Shown: positions 9,997 through 20,000 of the stretch, piece by piece
How positions within the stretch are numbered: position 1 is the stretch's first letter
Layout of the letters: each line of letters opens with the position of its first letter
Assembly (NCBI RefSeq): GCF_019649055.1
Contig: NW_026570241.1
Coordinates: 620,001 to 684,000, forward strand
Reading direction: 5' to 3'
DNA from: Paramacrobiotus metropolitanus
Lineage: Eukaryota; Tardigrada; Eutardigrada; Parachela; Macrobiotidae
DNA: 64,000 nucleotides
Position numbers and translations under genes: made by a program
The notes under the pieces: generated by a model
Databases searched by the model: none
What the model was told of the DNA's origin: nothing
The model's input: only the letters and a program-made list of their open reading frames with translations

Positions 9997-10027
9997 GGTC
10001 GGGGAGTATCGGCAACTCACCTGACCT
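9984..10027 (+). promoter_or_regulatory. -1 ribosomal frameshift signal between gag and pol
   Basis: GGGAAAC at 9984-9990 is a canonical X-XXY-YYZ heptamer in the gag frame (gcG GGA AAC), one codon before the gag stop. After a 5-nt spacer, 9996-10003 (AGGTCGGG) pairs with 10020-10027 (CCTGACCT) and inner GAGT with ACTC, giving about 12 bp with one bulge and a 7-nt loop. The -1 frame is open from 9966 straight into pol. The same heptamer works at retroviral gag-pro junctions such as SRV-1. Confidence 0.85.
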
Positions 10028-13000
10028 ACGACCGGAACCTAAACCGCCGGACATAACCCCTGTACAGTTACTAACCCACATGGATCCCAAACTAACCCAC
10101 ATGGCTCAACAGCCTACTAAGGGATCCAGGCTTTGCGCCAAACCAGCGTCTAAGCCACCTGGCTCTAAAAGTGATGCCAGGCCGACAGTCGCACTGCAGG
10201 CGACCAAGTCGATTTTCGGAGCCTCAACTAACCCCGAGGCCAACCGATCACCAAAACTCGGAGCCGCAGCTATTGCTAAGGCCAACCGATCACGTGGCAA
10301 AGCGAGACGTCGCACCACGAATATGACGTACCCTAAATCGGCGTCAGACACATCCTCCGACAGCGCAACGGAAGGATGGTCCGTACAAGATACGGACAGT
10401 GAGGTCGGATCCTTAAAAGATTGGACAGCCGAACCCCTTGAGGCGTCAAGTCCCCGTACCTGCTGGCCCCAGACCGGTGGACGACCCCTCGGCACCACAC
10501 CAACGGTGCGAACCATAAACAGCTCACGGACTTTCCTGAACACCAAAAATATGTTTTCGACCCTACGGGTAGCGGAAACATCACCGCAGGAAGAGTCTGT
10601 CCAACAGGAGCCTTCAGCACCTAAGTATGCTCCTGACGATCCAGGACCAGTGTCGCTAATCCCCATTGTACCGGTGATGCGGGAAGTGACAGTTGGCCTC
10701 GACGAGAATCGCAAACCGAAAACCGTTAGAGCATGGACACACAAAGTCCAAATTGGACCAGTCCACACGCTCGCTATGCTGGACACTGGAGCGGAGACAT
10801 CCCTCATCAGCCAGCAATTTTGCACCGCCAATGGCATCAAAACAGAGCCATTAGAACGGAACACCAAAATCCTTGGTGTTGGCGGCCAAACCGCCTTTGT
10901 GGTCTCCCACTGCTGCACCGTACCGGTGACATTGCAGGGATACAAGAGCCACCATACGTTCTTCGTCCAACCGACGTTAACGGACGTGCACGTATTACTT
11001 GGCTGTGACTATCTCCACTCCAAGTTTACATTCATCCTTAAGCCAAACGAAGAAATCGTTTGGGACGCGGTAAAGTCTATCCCGATACCAGAGGCACCGG
11101 GACCCGATGATGAAGTGAGAGTTAATCGGCTTGATCACCCGAAAAGTTCTCCTTCTACCTGCTGGGAATGCCTGGACACCATTGAAAGCCTCATATGGGA
11201 GCTGCGCGTCCATAACGCAATCGAGCGTTACATGACCCGATTTCGTGCAGGCATACTTAAGCCAAATCACGGGATAGTAAAGACTATCTCGATACCAGAG
11301 GCACCGGGCCAACGGCCGGTGCCTGACAGAGAAATTAAAGAGAAATTGGTCCAGCGATACAAGACTTGGTTTACGGGAGTAAGAAACTTCCTGGAATACC
11401 GCGCTGACCGACTCTTTGCCCTAGAAGAGGGCTGGCTACAAGAAAAAGGCGCACCACTACCGTGGCCGCAGTTAGCCGACCAATATGGACCATTCGCCCA
11501 AGAACTGGACGATTTGGTCCAAGAAGGAGCTTTGTGGGAGGACGAACGTCTAGCCCTCGTGTGGGAATACAGGGAGTACCACATGGAAGCCCCGAGGGCA
11601 CTCCAAACGATGTGCTCGGATCTCTTCCAAGAGATTATAACACTTCGAAGACAGGTGGCCCAACATTCGGACGTAACCGTCACTATTTGGCCAAAGTATG
11701 ACCTGAGCCTGACTAACGTCAGGACCATACCGGAACCATTGCCAGAAGCAGCACCGCACATGGCGACAAAAGTGCGCTTCAATGATGGCCCACACCCAGA
11801 ACAGGGAGGCCATCGAAGGGACACCAGCCAGAACGAGCAGGACCCTTCATCAGAGGAAGTCCAACTGACTTGTCCTCTATGTGGAGACGGCGTTGAAGCG
11901 GTAATACGGGCCATACAAACCCGTTCGACTCAACGGTGGGCAGGAGGCCGACCAGCCTCACCACTCCCTAACGGGAGCCGTCCAACCACTTTGGCGGAAC
12001 CGGACGAACCTGAGAAGCAGGCAATCGCAACCGGGACGCCAGAGATCCAAACAGTGGATCTCACAGCCAAACCGGCACTAACAGTGACCGGCGGCGAGCC
12101 AACCTCTAACGAGGACAATGGCCAGCCAAAACCTGAGCAGGACGATAAACCCGAGTCTACCGACTCGGACGTCCAAAGCTCAAGTGACTCACCGGATACG
12201 GACTCCGACAACCAATCGTCGGAGGAGTCAAGTGATGACGAAGAGGACACAGAAATTCTCCAACTCCGAGCCGAGGCACCGGTAATCCGCAAACTGCGGA
12301 CCGAACGTCCAATGGACTGCCTTAAGGAGGAGAGAGAAGTTGTCTTCGTCCACCAGCGGTACACTTTACCAGCATACTCAACCTGCTGGATCAAGGTCCG
12401 GTCCTATCGGACTATGGACCCGGGACGGCCAATCCACTTTAAGTCGCTGAGACGACCACACCGCTTGGTCTTACCGATCGAAGCGGAGGTCCAAACTCGA
12501 CATGGCGAACATGCGTGGATTCAGGTCCAAAACAAGTCCCTGAGAGACCAAATCCTCCGTAAAGGTGCAAAGATTGGCCATATGTACTACAGTGACATAT
12601 ACGAGCCAGACATCAAGGAGGATGGAGTAGATGGGTCCATTCCCAATGCCGACGCCTTACCATGGACAAAAGTGGCAGGGAATAATCCAAACCGGTACCG
12701 CACCATTAATGACCATGCTATGGTCCGGGCAACTGCAAAAGTGGAACTCCCACCGGAGTCCATAACCCCGGTCCAAGTTAGCATCGACTTTCCCGTCGAC
12801 CCGAGACAGAAACTTATGTACCTCGGAAGCCAAGACACCAAACGGAGTCTGGCCATGCTCGACGGACCAGTCCAGCATAATGGCACTAGTTTCACCATAC
12901 TGGTGTCAAACTACTCCAAAGAGCCCCATATACTCCGGAAAGGAGTCAACATGGGCCAAGTGGAGCCATACGAGGAAATCTCGGATGAAGATTACGCCAA

Positions 13001-14228
13001 AATCAATTCCCTCCAAACCGGAGAGGAAGATCCAGAAGTGGAGCGCGAAATACGCGCCCACATCGCCAATGCACATTTTGGCGACCACCTGACCGAGGAG
13101 CAGATTGCTCTACTCCGTCAGGACTTATGGGAACTCAGGGCCATATTCCCGACGTCCAAAAAGCCATATGGCGACGTCAAAGGAGTGACCCACGCCATAG
13201 AAGTTGGCGACGCTGCACCAATCAAAATGAACCCAACCAGAACGAGTTGGAAGGGACGAGAGTTCATAAACAAGCACGTCCAGGAAATGCTGGACCAAGG
13301 CGTGATTGAACCGTCCATGGCAGCGTGGAGTTTCCCAGTGGTCCTCGCTTCAAAGAAAAACGGCGACGGGACCATGGGCACCCGGTTTTGCATAAACTAC
13401 ATAAAGCTGAACTCGGTGACCAAAAAGAATAATTACCCATTGCCCAATCCAGACGAACTTCTGGATCAATGTGCAGGCAACGCTTATTACGGCAAGGTAG
13501 ATTGTCAGTCCGGATTCTGGCAAATCCCTATGGACCCAGCGTCCATGGACTACACTACCTTCGTGACTCCAGAAGGGATGTTCCGGTTCAAACGAATGCC
13601 GTTTGGCGTCTGCAATGGGCCAGCCACATTCCAAATGACAATGGACAAGATTATGGCGCCGGCCCGCAAACAAGGCGGCGTCTTCGCATACATCGACGAC
13701 GTGATATTCTTCGGCAAAACATTCGAGGAATTTAGGAAAGCGTTCAGAAATACGCTCCTTTGCCTCAGAGACGCCGGATTCACGATAAAACCGTCGAAGT
13801 GCGAATTCGGAATGGAAAAACTCCAATTCCTTGGACACATCCTCAGCAAGGACGGTGTCCATACTGATCCCGAGAAGGTAGCGGCCATCGCCGAGAAACT
13901 ACCGCCCAAGACCGAGCGTCAACTTCGCTCGTTCCTTGGACTCGCCAACTATTACCGGAAGTTCATTCAGGGCTACGCCCAGAAAACTTCCAAAATGTAC
14001 GAACTCCTGCGGAAGGAAAGTTCGGTCAAGAACGACTGGACTGACGCCCACACCGCCGAGTTCAATGAAATTAAGAAGGCTCTAACGGAAGCCCCAATAT
14101 TGGCCAAATTCGATGCGACCAAACAGACCACCATCGAATGCGATGCAAGTGGTGCTGGCATCGGAGCCATACTCAGCCAGGACTCAAGGCCAATCGCCTA
14201 CGCAAGCCGTGGTCCTACATGGCGCTGA
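9990..14228 (+). CDS. pol: Pol part 1: protease, reverse transcriptase, start of RNase H
   Basis: Made as Gag-Pol by -1 frameshifting; an internal ATG at 10080 exists but is not needed. Aspartic protease: LDTGAETSLI with D codon at 10782 and a later LLGCDYL. Between protease and RT lies a long linker (about 11100-13000) with an internal duplication (KPNEEIVWDAVK and KPNHGIVKTI, each followed by IPEAPG) and an acidic stretch. RT (about 13190-13850) shows KVDCQSGFWQIP, RMPFGVCNGPATFQ, the catalytic YIDD at 13689-13700 and LGHIL. RNase H begins with TIECDASGAGIGAIL and is then cut by a frame change at about 14211-14221, ending at TGA 14226-14228; the domain continues one base forward. One inserted base explains this. 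Ty3/Gypsy order and motifs are clear. Confidence 0.92.
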   Translation, partial: RLRSGSIGNSPDLRPEPKPPDITPVQLLTHMDPKLTHMAQQPTKGSRLCAKPASKPPGSKSDARPTVALQATKSIFGASTNPEANRSPKLGAAAIAKANRSRGKARRRTTNMTYPKSASDTSSDSATEGWSVQDTDSEVGSLKDWTAEPLEASSPRTCWPQTGGRPLGTTPTVRTINSSRTFLNTKNMFSTLRVAETSPQEESVQQEPSAPKYAPDDPGPVSLIPIVPVMREVTVGLDENRKPKTVRAWTHKVQIGPVHTLAMLDTGAETSLISQQFCTANGIKTEPLERNTKILGVGGQTAFVVSHCCTVPVTLQGYKSHHTFFVQPTLTDVHVLLGCDYLHSKFTFILKPNEEIVWDAVKSIPIPEAPGPDDEVRVNRLDHPKSSPSTCWECLDTIESLIWELRVHNAIERYMTRFRAGILKPNHGIVKTISIPEAPGQRPVPDREIKEKLVQRYKTWFTGVRNFLEYRADRLFALEEGWLQEKGAPLPWPQLADQYGPFAQELDDLVQEGALWEDERLALVWEYREYHMEAPRALQTMCSDLFQEIITLRRQVAQHSDVTVTIWPKYDLSLTNVRTIPEPLPEAAPHMATKVRFNDGPHPEQGGHRRDTSQNEQDPSSEEVQLTCPLCGDGVEAVIRAIQTRSTQRWAGGRPASPLPNGSRPTTLAEPDEPEKQAIATGTPEIQTVDLTAKPALTVTGGEPTSNEDNGQPKPEQDDKPESTDSDVQSSSDSPDTDSDNQSSEESSDDEEDTEILQLRAEAPVIRKLRTERPMDCLKEEREVVFVHQRYTLPAYSTCWIKVRSYRTMDPGRPIHFKSLRRPHRLVLPIEAEVQTRHGEHAWIQVQNKSLRDQILRKGAKIGHMYYSDIYEPDIKEDGVDGSIPNADALPWTKVAGNNPNRYRTINDHAMVRATAKVELPPESITPVQVSIDFPVDPRQKLMYLGSQDTKRSLAMLDGPVQHNGTSFTILVSNYSKEPHILRKGVNMGQVEPYEEISDEDYAKINSLQTGEEDPEVEREIRAHIANAHFGDHLTEEQIALLRQDLWELRAIFPTSKKPYGDVKGVTHAIEVGDAAPIKMNPTRTSWKGREFINKHVQEMLDQGVIEPSMAAWSFPVVLASKKNGDGTMGTRFCINYIKLNSVTKKNNYPLPNPDELLDQCAGNAYYGKVDCQSGFWQIPMDPASMDYTTFVTPEGMFRFKRMPFGVCNGPATFQMTMDKIMAPARKQGGVFAYIDDVIFFGKTFEEFRKAFRNTLLCLRDAGFTIKPSKCEFGMEKLQFLGHILSKDGVHTDPEKVAAIAEKLPPKTERQLRSFLGLANYYRKFIQGYAQKTSKMYELLRKESSVKNDWTDAHTAEFNEIKKALTEAPILAKFDATKQTTIECDASGAGIGAILSQDSRPIAYASRGPTWR

Positions 14229-16755
14229 GAAGAACTACGGCGTGACCGAATGGGAATGCTTAGCCGTAGTATGGGCCGTCCAAAAGTTCAAGCACTATAT
14301 CGACCACGGACCATTCACCGTTCGGACGGACCATAGAGCCCTAACGAATCTGCTCAGATGCGAGTCTAACCGGCCCGGCATCAATCCTCGTCTTACTCGA
14401 TGGGCCCTCGCCTTACAGGGACGGGACATCACCATCGAGTACAAACCAGGCACATTCTGTGACAATGCCGACGCATTGTCCAGATGGCCACTCGAACGGG
14501 ACGATGACAAAGGTCCACATGAAGAGTTGGACCAAGTCCCAAACTTCGAGGATTATAAGGACGAGATTCCAGCACGCATCATAAAGGTGCGCAGGCTGCA
14601 AGTCACGGATGAGGACCCCGCAACTGAATGGGACAAGCCTCTCCTTCCTGATTGTAATGCAATCAGTGACTGGAATGAGTTCAGCACGGCGGACATAAGG
14701 GTGATTAATGTACCGGCACCCACACCGGGAGAGCCAGAGCCCGAGGTCCCACCGTGTCCAGAAAAAGTCATGGACCGCACCGCGCAAGAACTGCGACGGA
14801 TGCAGCACCGTGATCCAACTCTGGCCAAGAAAATCCATGAGTTGGAACATCAAAGCGAAATGGACAAGAGGTCCAAATTACCTGAACATTACCAGATGGA
14901 CAAAGGTGTGCTCTACCGACTCACCGAAATCAATGCGAAACTCGAAAGGAGATTCGTTGTCCCTCTGTTTATGCGGAAAAACATTATCCAGTCCCTCCAC
15001 GACGGAAAAACAGGGAACCACTTTGGATACCGCAAGACCATTGAAGCAGCCAAACTCCGGTACTACTGGGACCGCATGAGCTGCGACATACACGACTACA
15101 TCGACCGATGTCAGACGTGTATTTTCGGCAAAGTACCGCGGCGAGCTACCTACGGTAAGCTGCAGCCGACCGAAGCTGTTGCACCTTGGTACCGCGTCTT
15201 TGCTGACTTCAAAGGACCTTTACCGGTGACTCAAACCAAGAAGTACCGGTACATCGCTGTGGTGGTCGACCAAATGACGAAATTCACCATAGCCCGGCCG
15301 ACCAAGACAAACTCGGCCAAGGAATTCGAGAAGTTCTTTGTCGAAGAAGTCGTACTAAAGTACGGCATGCCACATACAATGCACTCCGACCGGGGCACGC
15401 ATTTTACGGCAAAATCCTTCGCCAAAGTGGCGAAAATCTTCGGCATTGAGCAGACCTTCGGATCCGCTTATCATCCAGAGGGCCAAGGCCAAGTCGAACG
15501 CCAGATGCAGACCATCTGGGACGGAATTCGAAACTTTGGCGGCGCCGGCGACGAACATCGTTGGCACCGGGCCCTACCATACGTGATTTCCGGCATGAAC
15601 CGTGCTGCTCACGCAACCACCGGATTCTCGCCATACCACATGCTGTATGGACGAGAAATGACCATACCGCAAGACGTCCTCGCTGGGACCAACGTCCCAG
15701 AAACATTTACGACTAACGAACGTTACGTCAAGAGGATGCAGCAGCGCCTGAACCGGGCGCATGAAATCGCGAAAACGCGGATCGAAGAAGGATTCCTCAG
15801 GGACGCGGCCATCTACAACAAAAAGAAGTCGCAGGCCGAGTTCAAAAAGCGGGACTTGGTCACCCTGAAGAATATGATAGACGGCCCGACAAATCCAAAC
15901 AAGTTTGAAGGCGTCTACATCGTCATCGGCATACCCAAGCCGAACACTTACTGGATCCGAGAGCGGGACACTGGTGTGGAACACACCGTATGTGTCGATC
16001 GCCTAAAGCCATACCTTAATCCGGACGGCCCAACTCGCAGAATCACTCGCTCAACTAAAAAGAAGGGCGGCGACGCCGAACCGGAAGGTACAGAGTCGAG
16101 AAGGTGCAAAGACCAAACAGAGCCGGAACATAATGCAGAGCTCCCACATGCCCAGAGTAAACTGGAGAAATTGCTGGGAAAGCAGAGGCCTGGAAAGGGC
16201 CCGTCCAAGAAACTTGTGGCGGAACAGCAAAAGACTTTGCAAATCCCCGGCTACGGTCCACCTGCCTCAAAGACATCAGACCCAGAGCCACCAATAAAGC
16301 GTGGCCCAGGCCGACCTCGAAAGGCCAAACCGGATTTCGAGACACCGGCGCTTCAAAAGCTTCAAAACCAGCCGTTAGCCGTCATTGACCCAACTTTGGC
16401 CCCAGCGGAACCTGAAAAAGGGACACCCGCCACGGACAAGCCAGTGGTGACCGAAGAGCCAAAAGTGGCTCCGGCGCCTAAGGAGAAGCCCAAAAGACCA
16501 AAGACGCCTAAAAAGCCTAAGGCAACCCTTACGGCCCAGCAAGTCCTAGAAGAGGACGTAGTTGCTGATGATGAGGCGGATAAAGACTTGCTCACCCGTA
16601 TAACCACGGGACGGGAAAAATCTGAGAAAGTCTCAAAGGGCAAAAAGCAGAAGTCCAATACGGTCCTACCGGACGTATCGGACAAGTCCAGTACAGTCCC
16701 ACCGGATGTACTGGACAAGACGGTCAATAAGGCTGGACAGAATGACCTTAAATAA
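14212..16755 (+). CDS. pol: Pol part 2: rest of RNase H, integrase, AT-hook tail
   Basis: Continues RNase H as GAEKNYGVTEWECLAVVWA and TDHRALTNLL. Integrase follows: zinc-binding H-H-C-C (LHDGKTGNHFGYRKT, then CQTC at about 15109-15120) and a complete catalytic triad, D at 15205, D at 15388, E at 15496, with 35 residues between the last two (DD35E). A GPY/F-like region is at about 15840-16020 (KKRDLVTLKN). The Lys/Pro-rich C-terminus contains an AT-hook, KRGPGRPRKAK, from 16297, which may tether the enzyme to AT-rich DNA; no chromodomain is seen. The frame is open upstream to 14113, but sequence before about 14212 is a shadow of part 1. If the frame break is real this copy cannot make full-length Pol. 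Confidence 0.9.
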   Translation, partial: VLHGAEKNYGVTEWECLAVVWAVQKFKHYIDHGPFTVRTDHRALTNLLRCESNRPGINPRLTRWALALQGRDITIEYKPGTFCDNADALSRWPLERDDDKGPHEELDQVPNFEDYKDEIPARIIKVRRLQVTDEDPATEWDKPLLPDCNAISDWNEFSTADIRVINVPAPTPGEPEPEVPPCPEKVMDRTAQELRRMQHRDPTLAKKIHELEHQSEMDKRSKLPEHYQMDKGVLYRLTEINAKLERRFVVPLFMRKNIIQSLHDGKTGNHFGYRKTIEAAKLRYYWDRMSCDIHDYIDRCQTCIFGKVPRRATYGKLQPTEAVAPWYRVFADFKGPLPVTQTKKYRYIAVVVDQMTKFTIARPTKTNSAKEFEKFFVEEVVLKYGMPHTMHSDRGTHFTAKSFAKVAKIFGIEQTFGSAYHPEGQGQVERQMQTIWDGIRNFGGAGDEHRWHRALPYVISGMNRAAHATTGFSPYHMLYGREMTIPQDVLAGTNVPETFTTNERYVKRMQQRLNRAHEIAKTRIEEGFLRDAAIYNKKKSQAEFKKRDLVTLKNMIDGPTNPNKFEGVYIVIGIPKPNTYWIRERDTGVEHTVCVDRLKPYLNPDGPTRRITRSTKKKGGDAEPEGTESRRCKDQTEPEHNAELPHAQSKLEKLLGKQRPGKGPSKKLVAEQQKTLQIPGYGPPASKTSDPEPPIKRGPGRPRKAKPDFETPALQKLQNQPLAVIDPTLAPAEPEKGTPATDKPVVTEEPKVAPAPKEKPKRPKTPKKPKATLTAQQVLEEDVVADDEADKDLLTRITTGREKSEKVSKGKKQKSNTVLPDVSDKSSTVPPDVLDKTVNKAGQNDLK

Positions 16756-17000
16756 TATCTGACATGGTAGACTTAAAATTAGTCTAACTAATCTTGAAAT
16801 CTCACGATCGGCACCGTGAGCTGCTACCGAAACTAACCTTAAATTAACTAACCTAAATCGACTAATCTAACCTAAGACCAGTAGCTTAAAAATAGCTTAA
16901 TCTGGTCCAATAACAGATATTTGTCATGGTAGCTTAGAAGTAGCTAGCCGTACATGGAACTAACAAGTAGGTAGGAGTCTAACACCGCGTGATTCGTCTC
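16756..17000 (+). other. Pol-ORF3 spacer with an internal LTR/primer-site-like copy
   Basis: Directly after the pol stop, 16757-16770 repeats 14 bases (ATCTGACATGGTAG) of the LTR-end/primer-site junction at 4811-4824. A second, looser match CATGGTAGC occurs near 16925. The spacer is AT-rich with many CTAAC/CTTAA words, unlike its neighbours. It could hold a splice acceptor, a second priming site, or the scar of a fusion with another element. Confidence 0.6.
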
Positions 17001-20000
17001 ATGACAGCGCCCCATTCAACGATGGAAGGACGCCGACGTACTGACCGCTCAGATGACTCCGACCGAAGCAACCGTACACACCCATATTCACGACCGGAAT
17101 CCCGGTCGGGCGGATCCTCCACTCGGTCGTCTAACCGGCTTCCGAGTGTCCAGGTACCCAATATCCGAGCTAACTTAACTGCTGAGCAGCTGGCAACTAT
17201 GTCAGTCGGCCCCAATCCCCGGGCTGACACACCGCTACCGCGGGTCCAGCCTCTGCCACCTCGAGCCATTCCGCCACAACTCTGGCCGCCAGGGACATTC
17301 TCTGACGTCACTGGACTCTTGGTGAACGCAGCAGTAGCTGGCAGCCAGCCAAGCTCTACGTCGGGCCAAACGGTCCGTCGTTATCCTCACGGCCGTACTG
17401 GCCCACCTCAACCAATCCTGTATGGTGGCCTACCGACCACTTCGGCAAATCAGCCGGTTTTCACAACTGCGGCAGTCGGGCCAACGGTCACGACTACGCC
17501 GGTCCATACTGGACCGCGGCCACAGTTTACTCCGCCGCCATACTACAATCCACATTATGGATATCCACCATATCCTGCGCCTGGACCTTCAAACCAGCCG
17601 CAGCCAGATCCAAACCAATGGCGATACCCACCACCGTGGATGTATCCGCCAGGACCTTATGGATATCCACCGCCTTATGGCGGATATGGAGCATACGGCC
17701 AACCGCCGTATAGCCCACCATCAGCGGCACAACCTGACCCTACGGGCCAGGCGCCGTCTGACTCGTCCATAGAACCTCCACGAGTGGGACCGGAGGCGTA
17801 CCACACTCCAGCGCCACCGGAACCCCAGCCAAGCACATCACGGCCCGACGGGTTACGTGATTACCCATTACGGGTATTCGTGGACGGACGATTAACGGTC
17901 TACAACCGGCCAGAAGAGGTTCCACCAGAATTGGCGGCCCAACTTGGCCTAGCCGAATTGGAACCAGCGGCACAGCCAACACCGAATCCAGTGTCGGCTG
18001 TCCCATCAACCTGTGTCATATCTGACATGGTCGAACCCATATCATCGCCAATGCCAGACGATGATGAAGATGAAGGGGACGTCCAGGCGGACCCAACCAC
18101 TCCACCAATGAGGATTGAATCCCCTACAGAACTTTTGGCCGACGGCCGGACTCCACTCTACCAACTTCAGGACAATCTGAAGGAAGTAGAGAACGCCATC
18201 CAAGAATTGGAGGCCATGATTCGAGAATTGGACAGGCGCAGCCCTCACTACCGTGAGACGGCCCGGCGCATCATTCTCGATCAAGATGAATTCCGGCGAC
18301 TCGCACATGATCTTAGCGAGGAAATTGCGACCCGCCAGGCTCAGAACGAGATATTCCCTTTGCATGACCAAACCGGTCAGGCATTGCTGGCGGCATCTCG
18401 CAGGCTGAGGGACCAGCTGGAACAATATCGGACGGAAAGACAGCTGAGGACCGAAGGATCCGCAGCACCAACGCGTCCGCCACCAGCACCATCAGCCCCA
18501 CCGCCCCCATTGAACCCAACAGTCGTAGTTACCACTACGACAGGAGGACCTTCCGCGCCACCAGTGGCCCAGCCTACGTCTACCGACGAGGCTATGTTAA
18601 CGGCCACTGGATTGGAACCGCGAGAACCAGCTTCTTCTCCGTACGACCTGAGGGCTTATCCAGACATACCGCCTCTGGAACGCGAACTTCACGCGGCGGA
18701 ACTCCTAGAGGAGGCAATCCGCAAAGCCATCAGCAGCCTAAAAGGCACCGATGTCGCAACCATACGGAGAAAAGTCGCGTTGGACTTGGAATTCCAGCGC
18801 GTCCTGGAATACATAACCAGGATCCGACGGGCCATGCTGCGGTTTATGGACAAGCCATTAAACACGGCTAATGACGCGCCAACATTGCGCGACTTCCGTA
18901 ACCGGCAATACCAGCTTGGCCTGATAGATGAAGCACTTAGGCGCGTGTTACCCAAACCCCGACCGGGGCAGCCAACACGCGTCGGACAAACTGGACTCCT
19001 GACGCCAACGCAATCCTCAACACGCCAACCGGCGGAAGAATTGAGGATGCGCGTCTCGAGAATTATGAGGATCTCGGCCGAACGATTTGCGGCCGGACCG
19101 GCACTTAGTCGACCAGCCAGCCCGTCGGGCACAGAAACCGACAGCGACATCGAATGGTTCGACATGCCAGATCCAATTCCAGTACCAGGGCTGACGGCCC
19201 CACCTGACCATTCAGTCGCGCCAGGACGACAGGTCCAACCTAGACCAGGCTCGCTGGCGCCGCCACCAGAAATTGCGGAACGGTTGGCACTCATTGGGAG
19301 GGCCATCGTCACCCCATTCAGACCGGCTTACACGGATGACTTTCCAGTGTTCAACCAGCCGGATAACATCAATCGACCGGCCCCTCGAACCACTCAACCG
19401 GCCCCTCGAACCAATCAACCGCCCCAGCGTACTATACGCCAACAATGGGACGAAGACCAGGCAGCAGCGGACCAACGGTTGCGCGATGCTGATACTGAGC
19501 CTGTTATCATGACGGCAGCTCAAATACTGAGCCAAAGGCACTTGATACAAGATGCTGAAGATGTTTATCGCCGTCTGTATGACAGGATAAGAGACCTTAG
19601 ACCGTTCGACCCAGAAACGGTCAGGTTGACCCAACAGCAGCAAAGCTTATCCCAACGGGTGGCTCTGCTCAGGGAACTTACTCCGAACAGTACGATGCCT
19701 ACCGGCCAATCGTTAACTGTTTTGGACCACACCACAAGATGGATCCGGGAATTTATCGAAGATTACTGGAAGGTCCAACGACCTGGCCCGTCAACGACGG
19801 CACGCCCCAGTGACTTCGATCCAGTGAACGAATGGCGACCATCACCAGTGCCGGCGCCAGCACCTTTGGCCCTCACATATGAATCAGTCGCCCCACCATC
19901 AGTTGGACAGCCAATTCCAACTGAGTTGGTCCAGGCCCTAACGGTGCCTGGCCCAACATCAAGCCAATCAGTGGACGCTGCCATACCCGCCACAGCGGAC

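Noticed and set aside
10106-10945. 279-codon minus-strand frame over the start of pol
   Set aside because: Shadow of the pol coding frame; no domain and no start context. Many similar frames oppose gag, pol and ORF3.
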